The notes beneath the pieces are model-generated. The model saw only the letters and a list, made by a program, of their open reading frames with translations. It searched no databases and had not been told where the DNA came from. Source: Hyaloperonospora brassicae (lineage: Eukaryota; Oomycota; Peronosporomycetes; Peronosporales; Peronosporaceae). Taken from it: a stretch of DNA of 64,000 nt. The stretch lies in contig CANTFL010000579.1 in NCBI GenBank assembly GCA_947650285.1, forward strand, positions 141,522 through 205,521. The letters run 5' to 3'. Made by a program: the position numbers and the translations under genes. This document shows positions 31,881 through 44,404 of this stretch, piece by piece. Positions within the stretch are counted from its first letter, which is position 1. Each line of letters opens with the position of its first letter.

Positions 31881-33000
31881 TCTCTTGAGGTTGATGGACA
31901 GTAGGGCGCTCCGACCCTACTGACCCGCCCATTTTCTGATGGTCCGCTTCGCTTTTGCGGTTTCGCATCATCGTTAGACCTACGCCTATTGACCTATTTG
32001 GCAAAAGGTCGTTCATTTCGCTCAGTACTGTTTGGTACTGGGCGTGGGGCACTACACCTGTAAGCGTAGTGTCCTAGCTTCTGACAGCGATTGCACTTCT
32101 GAAATATCTTGTTGTTTGAAGAGCGAGGTCTCTTGCTCTCAACATAGCAGAGGTCCATTGGTTCCGGACCTCCGATCTCTTGTCGTCTCGGTGGGCAATA
32201 AGGTATTGAGCTAGCATAAACCTATCTCATGCTTTAAGTCTTCCTGTTCCGCGGCTGATTTCGATTCTTCAAGCGTATCCAGATCTGAGCGGAACAGGTG
32301 GCTCCTAACGGGGCTATCTACGAGCCCTTGCACGAACACAGTAATCAACGTGTGTTCCTGTACAGGGTTAGCAGTTATACTACACGCGAGGAGTCGTATA
32401 TGCTGAGCATAAGCGTCAACATCACGCTTACCCTGTTTGAGTTTCAGGAGCTCATATCAAGCCATGAACTCAGCCCGAAGCGGTTCAAATGTTTGATTGA
32501 GCCAGGTCTTAGAGGTTCTAGCGAACCGAAAGCAATGGGTCGCTCATCTCGAGCCCTAAGGCCCAAGTCTTGGCACGCCCTCCCAAGTGGGCTTGAGCAA
32601 ATGTAAGTTTCATTTGATCATCATCGATACGACGTGCCCATATAGCTCTGTCTATTCGACGAACCATAATAACAGGAACTCTTCCTCGAATCCTCTGTAC
32701 TTGGAGATATCAATCTTCAAGATTTTCGAACGACGCGTGTGAGTCGCCCGCCCATAGAAGCATTGAATTGATGCTGTCTCAACAGCTCTGTCGGTTGAGC
32801 ACCGGGTTCCCTCAACTTCTTGGCCTGTTGAAAGCCTTGCTGGTGAAGCAAAACTACCTTTCCTCCTTCGACGAAAAGTTCATTTTGAATGAACCTGGCT
32901 ATAGAGGCATGTTGTTGGTCCCTGTCAAGGGACTCCAACATGGCGCTAATGGCGGTTTTGACGATGGTAGAACTCATTCGTTCTACCGCCCTCCATACGA
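31881..33000 (-). pseudogene. E2 gag
   Basis: The N-terminal helical part at 32977-32717 (ISAMLESLDRDQQHASIARF) matches E1. The core around 32,640-32,300 includes ARRIDDDQMKLTFAQAHLG, and near 32,100-32,060 lies an intact zinc knuckle CNRCQKLGHYAYRC. After it the frame reads through toward protease without the TGA found in E1, showing gag and pol were one frame. Several indels break it elsewhere. Confidence 0.75.
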
Positions 33001-33104
33001 TGTCCTCAAATAGGTATAGCCTTTACGCGTGGATTAAATCTTCCATCTTCATCCAACATGTTGATGTCGGATGAGGTGGTTGTGGTCTATGGACGGACTA
33101 CAGA

Positions 33105-33113
33105 GTGCTACCA
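33105..33113 (-). other. E2 primer-binding site candidate
   Basis: TGGTAGCAC on the minus strand, 2 bp inside the 5' LTR, as in E1. Confidence 0.6.
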
Positions 33114-33115
33114 GT

Positions 33116-33565
33116 TGTAACAGGGCACTCCTTTTGCAAATTCGACACAAGGTTGTGTGCACCCAACGTCACGAACACGTGGCGTGAGGAAGAGCAGCGA
33201 AGTAAGCAGACCTCATAATATCTGTACAAGGGAATCAGTAGAACTGTTTTTAATATATATATATGTCTCGTAATAAACCATCTTTTGTCTTGAGCTTACT
33301 ATAATAAACTACAATCTTCTATGTGGGTTTCTTGCTCACCACCCATTGCGCGCGTCCAGCAGCGATTGGCGGTTAATCTGGTTGACGTACCGTGAACATC
33401 AACCATCAGGTGGAGCAACCCATCAAAGAAATATTACCCTCGGGGGTAACATACCTTAAACCTTACTCCTTACGAGTGATGTCAATTGAACATTATCTAT
33501 TTATATAATGTTCAAAAATTGATACGAAGATATCAATTTCTATGTAACGGGCTCACCCTGATACA
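33116..33565 (-). repeat. E2 5' LTR (right end)
   Basis: 450 bp; on the minus strand starts TGTATCAGGGTGAGCCCG and ends GTGCCCTGTTACA. Confidence 0.87.
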
Positions 33566-35990
33566 ACACTCGTCTCGGGGCACTCGAGCAGATGCTGAAC
33601 CTAATTGGTTTAAGGGTAGACCCGGGAGTCAAATCGAGCAGACATATTAACTCCATCGCGTATGTTCTCTATCTTACTTGATTTAAGACACCCTGAACAG
33701 CTATAGACCGACGGAATCGATAGTTTTGGTTTTGATATTTGATACAATGGACTTCTGACCTCTTTCGTCGTTTCGCGATCTTGTACATAAAACCCAAGGC
33801 TTATCTGCACTCGATCCCATCTGGCGTTTCTGTTGAGTATTCTTGGCGCGCGTTGGTCAAACAATCCAGGGTCGCAACTCAAGAAACGTAACAACATTCC
33901 CTTTAAACTTGAGGAGGCTGGAGAAATTCTTCCGATGAGAAGTTGATGTAGTGCAGGAATATTTTGCCGAAATTTTCGATATAAGATGACTATTGGCGAA
34001 CCGGTGTCGATAAACCAGAAGTCGACGAATCAAGATTGGAGAGCCGTTAGATGCGAACTGAGTGTAGTCGAACCGGCAATGGCTTAAGAATTGTCGGTAA
34101 ATTAAGTGTATGCGAACAAAATGTCGGCGAGCAGTGTGTTGGCGAATAAAGGGGACGGCGGACGCGTTTCTTTAGTGCAGAGGGCTAGAAAATTGAACTT
34201 CCGTAATGGCAAGTATATATGTAGGGAACTAGGAAATGGGCATAGAGCCACGTAAAACGACTAAGTAACACTGTTAAATCAAAAAATCAGTATAGTGCAG
34301 AATTTTTGTAAGTCCCACACACGCGTACACTTCCAGTAAGTCCTTATGTGTATTGGATAATGCCTGCCGTCTGACCATGACAGGTATTGCTCACAAAGGT
34401 CTTAAATGGTAGGTCTAAGACTTAAGGAAAACCCAGGATAAGTATTGCTTGCTAAGAGTAAAAGAAAGAATTTTGTCGATGAAGATACGGTAAACTTCAG
34501 CTTAAAGGGGCTATTTCGGGTCTCGTCGAAGACGACCCGGTATGACAAAAGAGAAGGCGTTTGAAAAAATAATGTCGATTGGCGATCCTGCGGGTCTCAT
34601 CCGAGGTCACCGTTACTCGTTTAGTCGGGTGCACGCTGAGCTCAATAATCTTAAAGGTTGTAAAGCATTGTCTTTCACCCTTCGGTGTGAAGTAACAGGA
34701 AATAGATTCTGAAGCTTCTGAGGCCAGGTAGGACGCTAAAGATATTTGGTTGCGGGTAATGTGTTAGAATAAAGTCACAAATGGACCCGAAGGGGCGAAT
34801 TGCGATGAGATATTCTATACTTCAAACGCAATAGCTTAACTCGCCGACCCGAATAATCAACATTGTTGTGTGGTGCGGTGTAGGTGTATTTACAATTTTG
34901 TCGAGCTCATAAACCACACACGACGTATTAGGAAATTCAAGATTAGTGAGAATACTATGCGGGTTGCCGCAAACAGCACTGAATCGTTTGCCGATATAAT
35001 AAACTGCGACGTGAATAGTGAAACTGTACGATGTGATAATGAACTTAATTGCCGTTATTACTATGGCAACAGCTATCACCGACATCTTAGGAGCAGTGAT
35101 AGAAAAGAAATACTGAGAAAGAACGCCGACCGGTAAATATCACAGAGGGAATGGACCGAATTCGACTAACTAAGCGAATTCGGTCGTATTATAGCTTTAA
35201 CTATATTAAGACAGAAAACGAAGTAAGCAGGACGACATTATCGACCGACGTAGTCGATAAAGTATGGTCTTACTTTTACTAGACGAGCCAGATCGAAAAG
35301 ATCGTCGCCGATCCAAACATCTAAATGAACAACGACAACTAGAATACTGGCATTGAAATCAGGACAAATCGAGAGAACGACGACCGTACGGACCCTGAGA
35401 AGCGTATAGGACAGCAATTCACTACTCTTACTTTTGCAGAATACATCGCAAGTTCTGCAAACAAAGGCATGATGCAATTCGATCTGATTTATTCTAGGAG
35501 TTTGAAAACATCACTAAAATCGCATGTCATTTTTCAGATATAGCGCCTTATCTCGAAGAGCTTCAATAAATATATTTATCGGAAATTATTAACCAGTAGG
35601 ATCACCGACTATGACTACTTAAATGAACAATGAATTGTGCCTAAGTCGAAGCGAATTACTGGTACGCCCTCGTTGGGGATTTAAAATGGGTCAACGATGG
35701 ATTTTATCAAATTAAAAGAGAACATACCAGAGCAAAGGGTAGACGAATACGCGTGCTATTAAAGCAGGATAGATTTAGGGGATACATCACCTTACCCGCA
35801 ACAACCAATGGTCTAGCAAAGCGCTAAAATATATTATGGAATAAAGACGTTGATGGTGGTCATGAAAAAAGGTAAATATAATATTTAAGAATGAGAAATT
35901 TAAGAATATGGTCAGTAAATGACAAGGAATAAAGATAAAAACTGACACTGGAGCAAACGTCTAGTCAATCGGTGAATCTTTCGCAAGAAA
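33566..35990. other. Degenerate AT-rich retroelement debris
   Basis: Stops in all frames. Two plus-strand fragments look like relics: 35674-35830 reads GDLKWVNDGFYQIKREHT, then GYITLPATTNGLAK, similar to RT motifs around FYQI; 35938-35985 reads KTDTGANV, stop, SIGESFARK, similar to a retropepsin DTGA site. They occur in the order RT then protease, so the region is rearranged. Nothing else is recognisable. Confidence 0.4.
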
Positions 35991-37439
35991 GGAAAAGCAT
36001 AAGGAAAGAAGCGCACTGACAAGATGTGGAGTGGTGATCGTTCTTTTGAGGAGTCGATCCCAACTTTCCACTGGCGCCTGGACGACCGACCTACGGAGGG
36101 GTACTCCGATTTCGTGTTCTCAATAGTCTATCGAACATTGTGTACCCGTCGGTGGAGCGGGTTGCACGTTTCCAGGTGGAATCGTGTCAATTGAAAACTT
36201 GACTGTGTTTGCGATGGGGTCGAGATTCGATCACGGTGTGGAAATCTTCACAATACGATCGGGGTTGGTGTGATCACTTGTAATTTGTCACGCGATCACT
36301 TGTATGCTTGTGGGGTGCTCGGTATGAGTCACGCTGATCTGTAACAGATCGCCTTGTCCAAATATAGAACTTGATTTACGATCCTTTCGACCACTTGAAT
36401 CGTCTCGCGATCTTAGGTCCTCAACTACAACGAGTTTCCTGCGTTTAGTGGCAGTTGGGGTGTTGTTTGAGAGGTCCTGATCCCTGGCCAAACAATCCAG
36501 GGATATCACGTGATCAAAGTAAATAAATCTTTCCTCGATGTCGGGTGGCTAATGATCCACCCGGAGGAGAGGTCGATACGTGTACTTTGAAGCAAGTTGA
36601 TTTCTGTTTAAGAACCAATCAAAACCCAACAAACTATCCCTATCTTCATACCTTAGGCATCGCATGCCACGCGTCGCCTCTCCAAAAGGTAGCAAACTTG
36701 TACTATCGTGGCACACACCTGAGCTACCTGTCCCATCGCAGTCGCCTTTCTGGTCAATAATCGTGTGGAGTAACCCACACTAGCTTGATCGCGATCACGT
36801 ATCTGATCACTGATCACCATCTCGATCGCCTCCTTGATCGCGGGTCGCGTGGTATGGCGCACACTCCTCTGGTTGCGATCGCTCGCCTTGGCCCACACCA
36901 ATCTGATCGCCGATCACGATATCGATCGCCACCTTAATCTCGGTTTCCTTCTTGATCGAATGATCGCCAGAGTAATCATCCATTTGCCAACAACTCCTTC
37001 CCCAGTACTCGTACCCATTCGCCCGTCGTAAATTTCACCCGATTTCGAAGTACCATCCTTTATGATCAGTCCCACTTTATCACCCTCGCCATGTATACGC
37101 CATATTTTTTCCTTTGCGATCGCACCATAGTTGCCATTATTCTTTGTCCATTATCAATATACCTTTCATTCCAGCTTCATTTGTCGTGTTGAAATAGTCT
37201 GCATTCTCTTTTTATTCTTTATCCATCATCGATCAGATCGCCCTGGTTCTCTATCGCCTACGATCAAAGTTTTACAAATCCAGATCAATAGTAATCAAAA
37301 TTTCTTGCGACTTTGATCCACGCGATCGGGTTTGTAAATATTCGATCGCCATACTCACAACATATTACGCCTTTTCAACTTCTCATACAGCCTACCTGTA
37401 TGTGATATCTCCCCTTTTAATGCAACCTCCTTGCATTCT

Positions 37440-37790
37440 ACCTCGATTCTTTGGCCAAACCATCACTAATACGCAACTCTCTGTTCGTGAGACTGCATCA
37501 CTTCGAAAAAATTTCTTCATCAAGCGATGGGTCACCATATCCTTTCCAATAGACTTTAAACTATCTATGCACCCTTCCGTAGTGCGTCCGTCGACCTCAT
37601 CGCATGTCCGTTATTCTCTCCACTTCAAACTCGTCTTCTACCAGATCACCAACCCAACTGTCTTCTGGTAATAGAGCTTCGTCAAAATCCACTTAATCCG
37701 CTTCGCCCACATTTAATCGCTCAATCTGTCGATCAGGAAATAGCCGAACAATTCTCAGCTTCGACACATGCACCACTGGAAATAATTAGT
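37440..37790 (-). pseudogene. E4 integrase C-terminus and chromodomain-like end
   Basis: Minus-strand reading: VVHVSKLRIVRLFPDR, FDEALLPEDSWVGDL, FEVERITDMR and YGRVHR, matching E3 53287-53700. Stops at several places. Confidence 0.65.
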
Positions 37791-37799
37791 AGGGCGAAC

Positions 37800-38860
37800 C
37801 TGTTATTACCAACCTCGCAGCGTGATCCCCGCGCCTGTCAATTAATCGAAATGGTTGGTGCCACACATGCGCCAATTGTCGGGCAAACTATTTCATCACA
37901 CGGTCTCGATAAATTTGGACCTACGATATGCTGCATACGCCCAGCAGATCGCGATCCTGATTATGCTGATCAGCGCGACCTTGAATTGCTTCCTTCAGTC
38001 GATTGTTCACCACCGCTCCTGCCCGTTTGTTTTCGCGTTGTATGCCAAAACGACATCGTCGTGGATCTGGGGTCTCGCGATGCGGTACTATCAAGAGGTT
38101 TCGTGGCTTCCAACGTTTATCGGGGGTACCAACGGTGGATCAAATAAAATGGGGTGTTAATGCGAACCCGATCGTGTGCAGTGTTGATCGCGTATGTCAA
38201 TCGTTCGGCATATTCGTCCCAATCTCTCTGATTCTTGACCGACACATACATCTAGATCGCTCTAATTAACGTCTGTACCATGCGGTCCGCTGTGCCGTTT
38301 GCTTGCGTTTGATAAGCCATAGTAGATCTTAGTTTCTGGATCACGATTTGATTAAACACACGAGAATATTTAGACATATATCCTGGCTCTCGATCGTGAC
38401 GGATTGCTTCACTCGCGCCAAACCTTCTGAACACACATTCTTCGTATTTCTCCGCGATCGTTTGCGCGGTCAGAGACGCACTCTCCTTCGCAACCACATA
38501 TTCAGAGAACAGGTCGACCCAGATCAACAACTCTGTGTTCCCTTTAAATTATCACGGCAAAGAAGGAATATGATCCATCGCTAGGATCTGAAAAGGGACG
38601 TCGCTTGTATTTTACCCAGCGAGCCACTACGATTGAAAGGGCTTCTTTTACCTTCTTCAGAATCCACAAACTCTTCCACATGTCATTTCACACTTCGATA
38701 CAGATCTCTCTAGTGAAACTTTGCCCTGATCCGCTGTATGTTCGGCCCATACCCTGGTGGCCGCCTTCCAAGCTGGAATGGTTTTAATGTAAAAATTCTT
38801 GCTGCAATGCAACAAGGGGTCACCCACCGAACTAGCTCTACGCGATCTATTAACTTGGGC
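37800..38860 (-). pseudogene. E4 integrase core
   Basis: 38530-38252 encodes LIWVDLFSEYVVAKESAS, FRRFGASEAIRHDREPGYM (second Asp) and STMAYQTQANGTADRMVQT, where the catalytic Glu position of the QANG.E.. motif reads Asp/Ala. Upstream pieces are frameshifted. Confidence 0.75.
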
Positions 38861-39905
38861 TGATCTGGTACAAAAGCGTAACAACCCATACCGATCGACT
38901 TCATATTACGGCGCGATCAAGGCAAATAATTTTGCATCCGCTGATGTAATCGTGGATACGTCTCCAGTCAGATAGATCTTCATATTAGATATCCAATTCT
39001 CTTCATCTTGCGCTTGTTTAATGCTCCCGATTGGTATCTGTTATACAATATCATCTTGGACAGTTTGTAACGAATAGCGTCGTCTCGCAGCAGCACGAAT
39101 AATCGCAGCTACTCGCACCCTCTGATTCGTCTTGAGTGGTATCAGTAACTCGTCCAGCCGATTCAGAGTCACTAGATCTTGACGACCTTGGTCATCTATC
39201 TCCATCCAACCCTTCTTTTTATGCAGAGCTTCACTTGCTAATCGATCTGCGCTCGTGTTACAATCGCGTTTCACATGAAAAAACTCATGATTGGTCCAGG
39301 ATTGGAATTTTTTCCATCGCTTTACGCCTCAGCGGTTGTAGACCTGGCGACTTGCAGTCGATCCCTCCACGTATTTCGTCTGATCACTAGATACGAATCT
39401 TCGCGTATGATCCCTCGACCCCTGGTAGGATCAGTCAACGAATCAAAACATATAAGTAGACCTCTATACTCTACTTCTTTGACAGTTAGAACAGGGACGA
39501 AGTCAGAAGCGACAGTCACAACCTTTTATACTGTCAATCTCCAAACGATCGCTCTGCATGCTTCTCAATTCCTCGTCACTCTAATAGACACGTCAAAACT
39601 AGCCACCCAGAGTATTCTCACCCTCTACCGTAGGCGGAGGCATACTGATCGTGTGTATAGGTTGTTCCTTGGCGCAATCGCAATCAACATCTCATTAACT
39701 TCTTGCCGAGGAGATGTATATTCGCTGCCAGGAAGCCCAGTATTTCATCTTCACCCCTCTCTTATCGACGAATCCCTGGTGTCTAGTTTAAAAGCAATGC
39801 AGCTCATCTCTCTTATCTCCCGTTAAGACCTGACGATTAAAGCAATAAAGCCAATATTAAATAACGCGTCATCACAGCGGTCTCGCGAGAAATTAGCATG
39901 GTATA

Positions 39906-40286
39906 TCACATGTCCAGCATCTTTAACAAGGCTCGTACTTCCTTCTCCACCATGCCATACTTAACTTCGTTGGGCTTTAGCGTACGGCCTAGAAAGGTGA
40001 CCGGCCAGTATACTCCCTCATGTTTCGGCAGTACTGAAACCGACACGGCCCACTTACTGGCAAAAATCACAGTCACCGGCGGTCGATCCGGATCAAAACG
40101 TTTCAGAGTGGGTGCAGTCGCTATCTTCTGTTTCAGAAAAGTAAATGCGATCGTCGCTTTCTTCCAGCGACCCCTGTCTTCCGCTTTATAATCGCCTCCA
40201 GCAATTTGGCTGCGATATCTGATCGTATCCTGTAATTGGGCAAAATTCCTGATCGCCCCTTGAAATCGAATGCAATTCCTGATCAT
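39906..40286 (-). pseudogene. E4 RNase H
   Basis: TFLKQKIATAPTLKRFDPDR, VTVIFASKWAVSVSVLPKHE, VTFLGRTLKPNEVKYG and MVEKEVRALLKML match E3 50,990-51,240. The catalytic Asp of the usual DASKWA is Ala-containing (FASKWA), as in E3 (YASKWA). Confidence 0.75.
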
Positions 40287-40305
40287 TACCAGAAATTGGG
40301 TACCG
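40200..40305 (-). repeat. Threefold ~30-bp imperfect repeat in E4
   Basis: On the minus strand three ten-residue units follow one another: PISGNDQELH, SISRGDQEFC, PITGYDQISQ. It lies just upstream of the RNase H region and is absent at that place in E3. Confidence 0.6.
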
Positions 40306-40500
40306 ATCGCGATCGCCCTTATGGAATATATGACAAAGTCGGTTTCTTACAGCAACCTCCCTTGTTCTCGGGTCGTCATACGTTCGTCGGATTTCATTGA
40401 AATCGATTTTTCGCAATATATACAGTACTGATGCGTGCACTGAAAAGCCTTCGCTGAATCGGCTTTAGTAGTTGAGGCTCCCAAAAAATGATTGCAAAGA

Positions 40501-41345
40501 TCATAGTGAACGAGGAAATGGTATGTTTACCAATGGTCCTAGATGCTTTGGATTCGCCTTTAATCCAGCCAGAGACACTTGATAACCCATGTTGTCTACC
40601 TTGCGTCGTCCCCAGAGGCTCTTAGTTAGACTTGTCGATAAATTACATCGATTACAAACGTCCAGCAATCGTTTTACTTTACGGTAGAGATATAACCACG
40701 ACTTGGCCGGTATCAGCATATCGTCGATGATTGAACTTCGACCAAGGATCGACGCCTTCATGTCAAAAGATGATTTACAGTCGGTAAACTCATCGATTGA
40801 TCTGATGATAAAGAGGAAGTAGTATCTGGACGTGTACCAATCTTCGAATACCCATATAGCGCGTTTTCGATCAGGCGTTGGTAAATCTTTGGCGCGTTCT
40901 TCGATTCAAACGGCAATCTCAGCCATTCGAATAGTCCTGATGGTGTAATAGACGCATAAATTTAACCTGCTAGCTCTGTCATCTCTATCAACCAAAACCT
41001 ACTTGCCATATCCAAAGAACAGTACCGCATCTATTTATTAATATCCTAAAAAAGTCACTGATTAAAGGCATGGGATACACCATCAGTCTTGTCAGCTTAT
41101 TCACTCTTCGATTGTCGATACTCAGTAAAATGTCGTCACCATTCTTCTTAATGATCACTACGATTGGTTATGCCCATGCAGAAGTGGACGGGAGAATTAT
41201 CTGCGCCGCCAATAATCCCTTAATCAGATCAGCCAGCTTTTCGTGAAGTTTGGGTGCGACCAGTCGTACCCTTTGTGCGATCGGGCTAGCGTCTCCGACA
41301 CCAATATTACAGACTGCTTGACGAGCCGTAGGGGATAGGGCATTA
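40501..41345 (-). pseudogene. E4 reverse transcriptase
   Basis: 40761-40501 contains LGRSSIIDDMLIPAKSW (IDD corresponds to the Y.DD active site, first residue Ile) and CNRCNLSTSLTKSLWGRRKV. Upstream, PIVVIIKKNGDDILLSIDNR, VNKLTRLMVYPMPLISD align with E3. Many stops. Confidence 0.7.
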
Positions 41346-42894
41346 CCTTAGCCGATTAGTAGATGGCGATTTGTCCATATCAACTGCCGCAACTTCTTCT
41401 GGTCATTAAATAGTGTTTCCCTTGAATAGCATATTGAATGTCCTCGGGAGATATATCGGCCGCAGGCGTATTTTCTTCCGGTATGGTCGCCAAGAGTGAT
41501 CGACATTATCGGCGAACAACTCTCCACTTTTGTTATAATACGTCGAAACGGTAAACGGTTCTGCATCCTTCCTTTCTATATCGATCACAACGACGTCATC
41601 CCTTTTCACCGTTCGTTTGGGTCTTTCTTGTAACCCACAATCTCTGATCGCACTTCCGTCTGTCTGACAGCTGGACTTTACGTACTGCAAACGATTTAAC
41701 CTCGTTCTATGTCATTACAGTAAACCATCTTCACTTTACGGCGTGACTCGCATGGCGATCTTGCGACTGATCGCCCTCCATACACCGTTAGATTGTGGGT
41801 ATCCACGGCGAGAATTTCGTTGGTAGATATAAATCATCCCTGCGCTGAACACGCCGCTTTTCTCCGTCCCTTGCAATCTTTTCAGACTGATTTCTGGACT
41901 TTTTATCATCACCTTCCATGGTAGAGATTGCGTCTGAATGATGGATCGATCGTTTTTTACCCCGATCAGATTCTTCGCAATTGGTCTTCCCCGTCACGGT
42001 CGGCGTCACCACTCTGCTAGACGCCCTTGGCCTGGTTTGTACACGCTCATCGTCTAACGTCTTGTCATTTGTATGATCCATCACAAGTACCTTTATCGAT
42101 CGAGGGTCGTTTTTATGTGTCGCGATCATCGCCCTCATTTTTGTCCACATCTTGCATCATATCTTCGTCAATCACGTTTTGATCAGGTTATAACTCGTCA
42201 ACTATGCAGTCTTTCGCCTCGGTTTCTGTATTCACCTCTTGGCGTTTTAAAATCTTTTTCATCGTAGGAATTTATAGATGATCGACCAATAGTCCTTTTA
42301 ACGATTTAAGTCAGAATTCTTACCGATCAGTTGAATCCTCAAACGATAATGTCTGCCATTCGTTATAACGTCGCGATCCCACAGACACAAACTCTTGCGA
42401 TCGAGATATCATGCCCCTACAATATACAATCCTAGCGGAATTCCTCAGCGTAAATTCACCTCGCGATCACCTAAGTCGGTGAGCTGTAGGTATTTGACCC
42501 TGCCAGGCTCGTAAGTCACAGCTGGTACCTACTCCACGACTCGTCTTACCCAAATTCTAACTCTTCGTGGTGCGACAACTTCCCTCACTTCTATTGGTTT
42601 GCCGACTGGTATCACCACGTGTTGATCATTAAGGTTAATCGCTTATATTGTCGATCTGTAGAGTGACTTACGCCCCGCTAGACTAATGCGGACTTCATCG
42701 GGTAAAAATAGATTTCCATCCGCTAGATTCAAGCATATACCCGCCAAGAACATGAAGTCCATGTCTAGTATAGCGTCTTAGCCCACTTGATCACCGAATC
42801 ATACGTCGAAATAATATACTAGTAAACCGTCAAAGGTGATCTTGAATTTCATGCGCCCAACCGTCATGTATGCGTTTTTTTGCCTGTACCGACA

Positions 42895-43020
42895 CATGTT
42901 TGAGTCCGACTTTTGTCTATTATATATCCTAGCTTACGAGCAAAGGTGGTGTCGATGATAGACACTTCAGCACCGGAATCGAACAGCATTGTTGTATTCT
43001 CATTATTGATTTGCCAATCG
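42895..43020 (-). pseudogene. E4 aspartic protease active-site segment
   Basis: Minus-strand frame encodes TMLFDSGAEVSIIDTTFARK with the intact DSGA retropepsin site, the counterpart of E3 residues around 73. Surrounding sequence is stop-ridden. Confidence 0.75.
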
Positions 43021-43447
43021 TTTCGCTTCGCCTGCTTAACCAATTTCCAGGGGTGATATTTCCTATAACCATGTGATTCCCTGGTACGAGATAAAGCTCC
43101 ATCTTCACAGCCGATCGAGTAAATAATCTATTCTTTCTACACTTGAAATCGCGGAGACAAAGGTCGAGTCATTACGTATATCAGCGATCTGCTTAGCCGG
43201 ATCGTTTTCTTCTTGACACTTCGCTTGTCTCTCAACGAATGCATATATGTACAGCCTACAACGCTAGGCTCGTAATAGGTACCATCCTGGCAAGCGTATT
43301 AGTTAAAAATATTCTCCGACATGGACAAAAATATTCCTGCGTGCTTGGTAGGCACATTCCACTTGCGCTTTAAATTGTAGAAATTTTCCAAAGGGCACTT
43401 GCCACTCTTAAGGACTTTTCAACAAGCAGCACACGCGTGAAACCAAT

Positions 43448-43925
43448 TCATTGATGGATGCATTTGCGGCCACACTTCTGACAAGTCAATCTCTTCCAGC
43501 AGCTTCGATTAGTATGCATGATTAATCCACAGTGGGTGCACGCTTTCGATCGTTCTCCGTGATCGCGTAACTCCACCCGATCAGCTTCCTCGTAGGACAC
43601 ACGATAATCTTGGCTTATTTTCACTTTATTGGAAGCAGTGATCGCACAAACGCTACGCCGGTCCACGTCATCTTCCGATTCACTTGGATCCGGCTCCAAA
43701 CTGCTGCTCTCGCTACCCACCCTGATCGCTCGTACTGGTCGGGTTATTTTGGACGGTACCTGATCAGCGTGAGCTTATGATCGCTGATGAAATTTGCTCG
43801 GTACCATCAAATCCCTTGTGTACCAATTTTCCATATACTGATACAAACGCAACGTTTATTCCATGTCGTCGGCATCCGACAATTGCATTAGCGTCAACTG
43901 TTTTTGTGGCAAAGTCGCTAATCGA
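43448..43925 (-). pseudogene. E4 gag, C-terminal half with zinc knuckle
   Basis: From the right: RLATLPQKQLTLMQLSDADD with ME.TLRLYQYMEN (gag core end), then an acidic stretch (LEPDPSESEDDVDRRS) and CTHCGLIMHTNRSCWKRLTC with CQKCGRK, a double zinc-knuckle region. The gag N-terminus and the LTR beyond it are missing. Confidence 0.75.
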
Positions 43926-44404
43926 AATTTGGGATGTGGATCGGTGACCACCCAGTTGAGACGTTACTTACTGGCGAAAAATGACACCTAGTGGTCTAGC
44001 GATTCAATAGGAGACGAATGATGACCGCAACGGTGATCAACGATCTTATCTTATTGTCGCTAGATTGATGGACATAGAACGATTGGAGACGAGGAGTGGA
44101 AATGGATCATTTCCATGGAACAATCTGGGACGAGTTGCAGATATAGATGATTTCCACGGTTTGATTTGGGACAAAGGAAGGGATGAAGTCAAGCAACCTA
44201 CCTGAAGGTTGATGAAGAACAAGAACGTGTATGTTGAAGCAGGTGAATACTAAGTCATATTTTTACACGCGAAGGTTTCTTGGCTCACGAGAATGTGGGA
44301 CATCATATTGACCGGTATCGGCAACTATCGTGCACACTGTAGCAGAATACTCTGTTATAGGTTTTTCTGGGGCCATGTGGTGCGGTGTGACTCTGTGACA
44401 AAGG
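43926..44404 (+). mobile_element. Remnant 3' end of a tandem E3-type element
   Basis: Aligns with 56,885-57,255, the 3' end of E3's interior (shared GGATCGGTGACCAC, then GATTCAATA/GATCCAATA, ATTTCCATGGA, CTCTG.GACAAAGG). It is followed directly by the E3 5' LTR, as an interior normally precedes its 3' LTR. So the LTR at 44405 once served as, or recombined with, the 3' LTR of another copy. Confidence 0.75.

Larger units (their letters stand above)
25351..33565 (-). mobile_element. Ty3/gypsy chromovirus E2, complete outline, heavily decayed
   Basis: 8215 bp in the reverse orientation, same lineage as E1: same LTR motifs (a shared block with GCGCGCAATGGGTGGTGAG), same primer-site bases, same gene order including the antisense gene. 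The two LTRs differ at roughly 30 positions, mostly in the first 120 bp, so this insertion is clearly older than E1. No matching target duplication is visible (GCAAT left, ACACT right), which suggests divergence or rearrangement at the ends. Most coding parts carry many stops; the RT tract does not. Confidence 0.88.
36000..43925 (-). mobile_element. Ty3/gypsy element E4 of the second family, truncated
   Basis: Reverse orientation. Order from right: gag C-terminal half, protease, RT, RNase H, integrase, chromodomain-like end, then a 3' tail of uncertain extent. Homologous to E3 but far more decayed. The right end stops inside gag at about 43,925, where a plus-oriented E3-type sequence begins; LTRs could not be assigned. 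Left boundary is approximate. GATC is extremely frequent (12 copies in 36,784-36,970). Confidence 0.75.
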
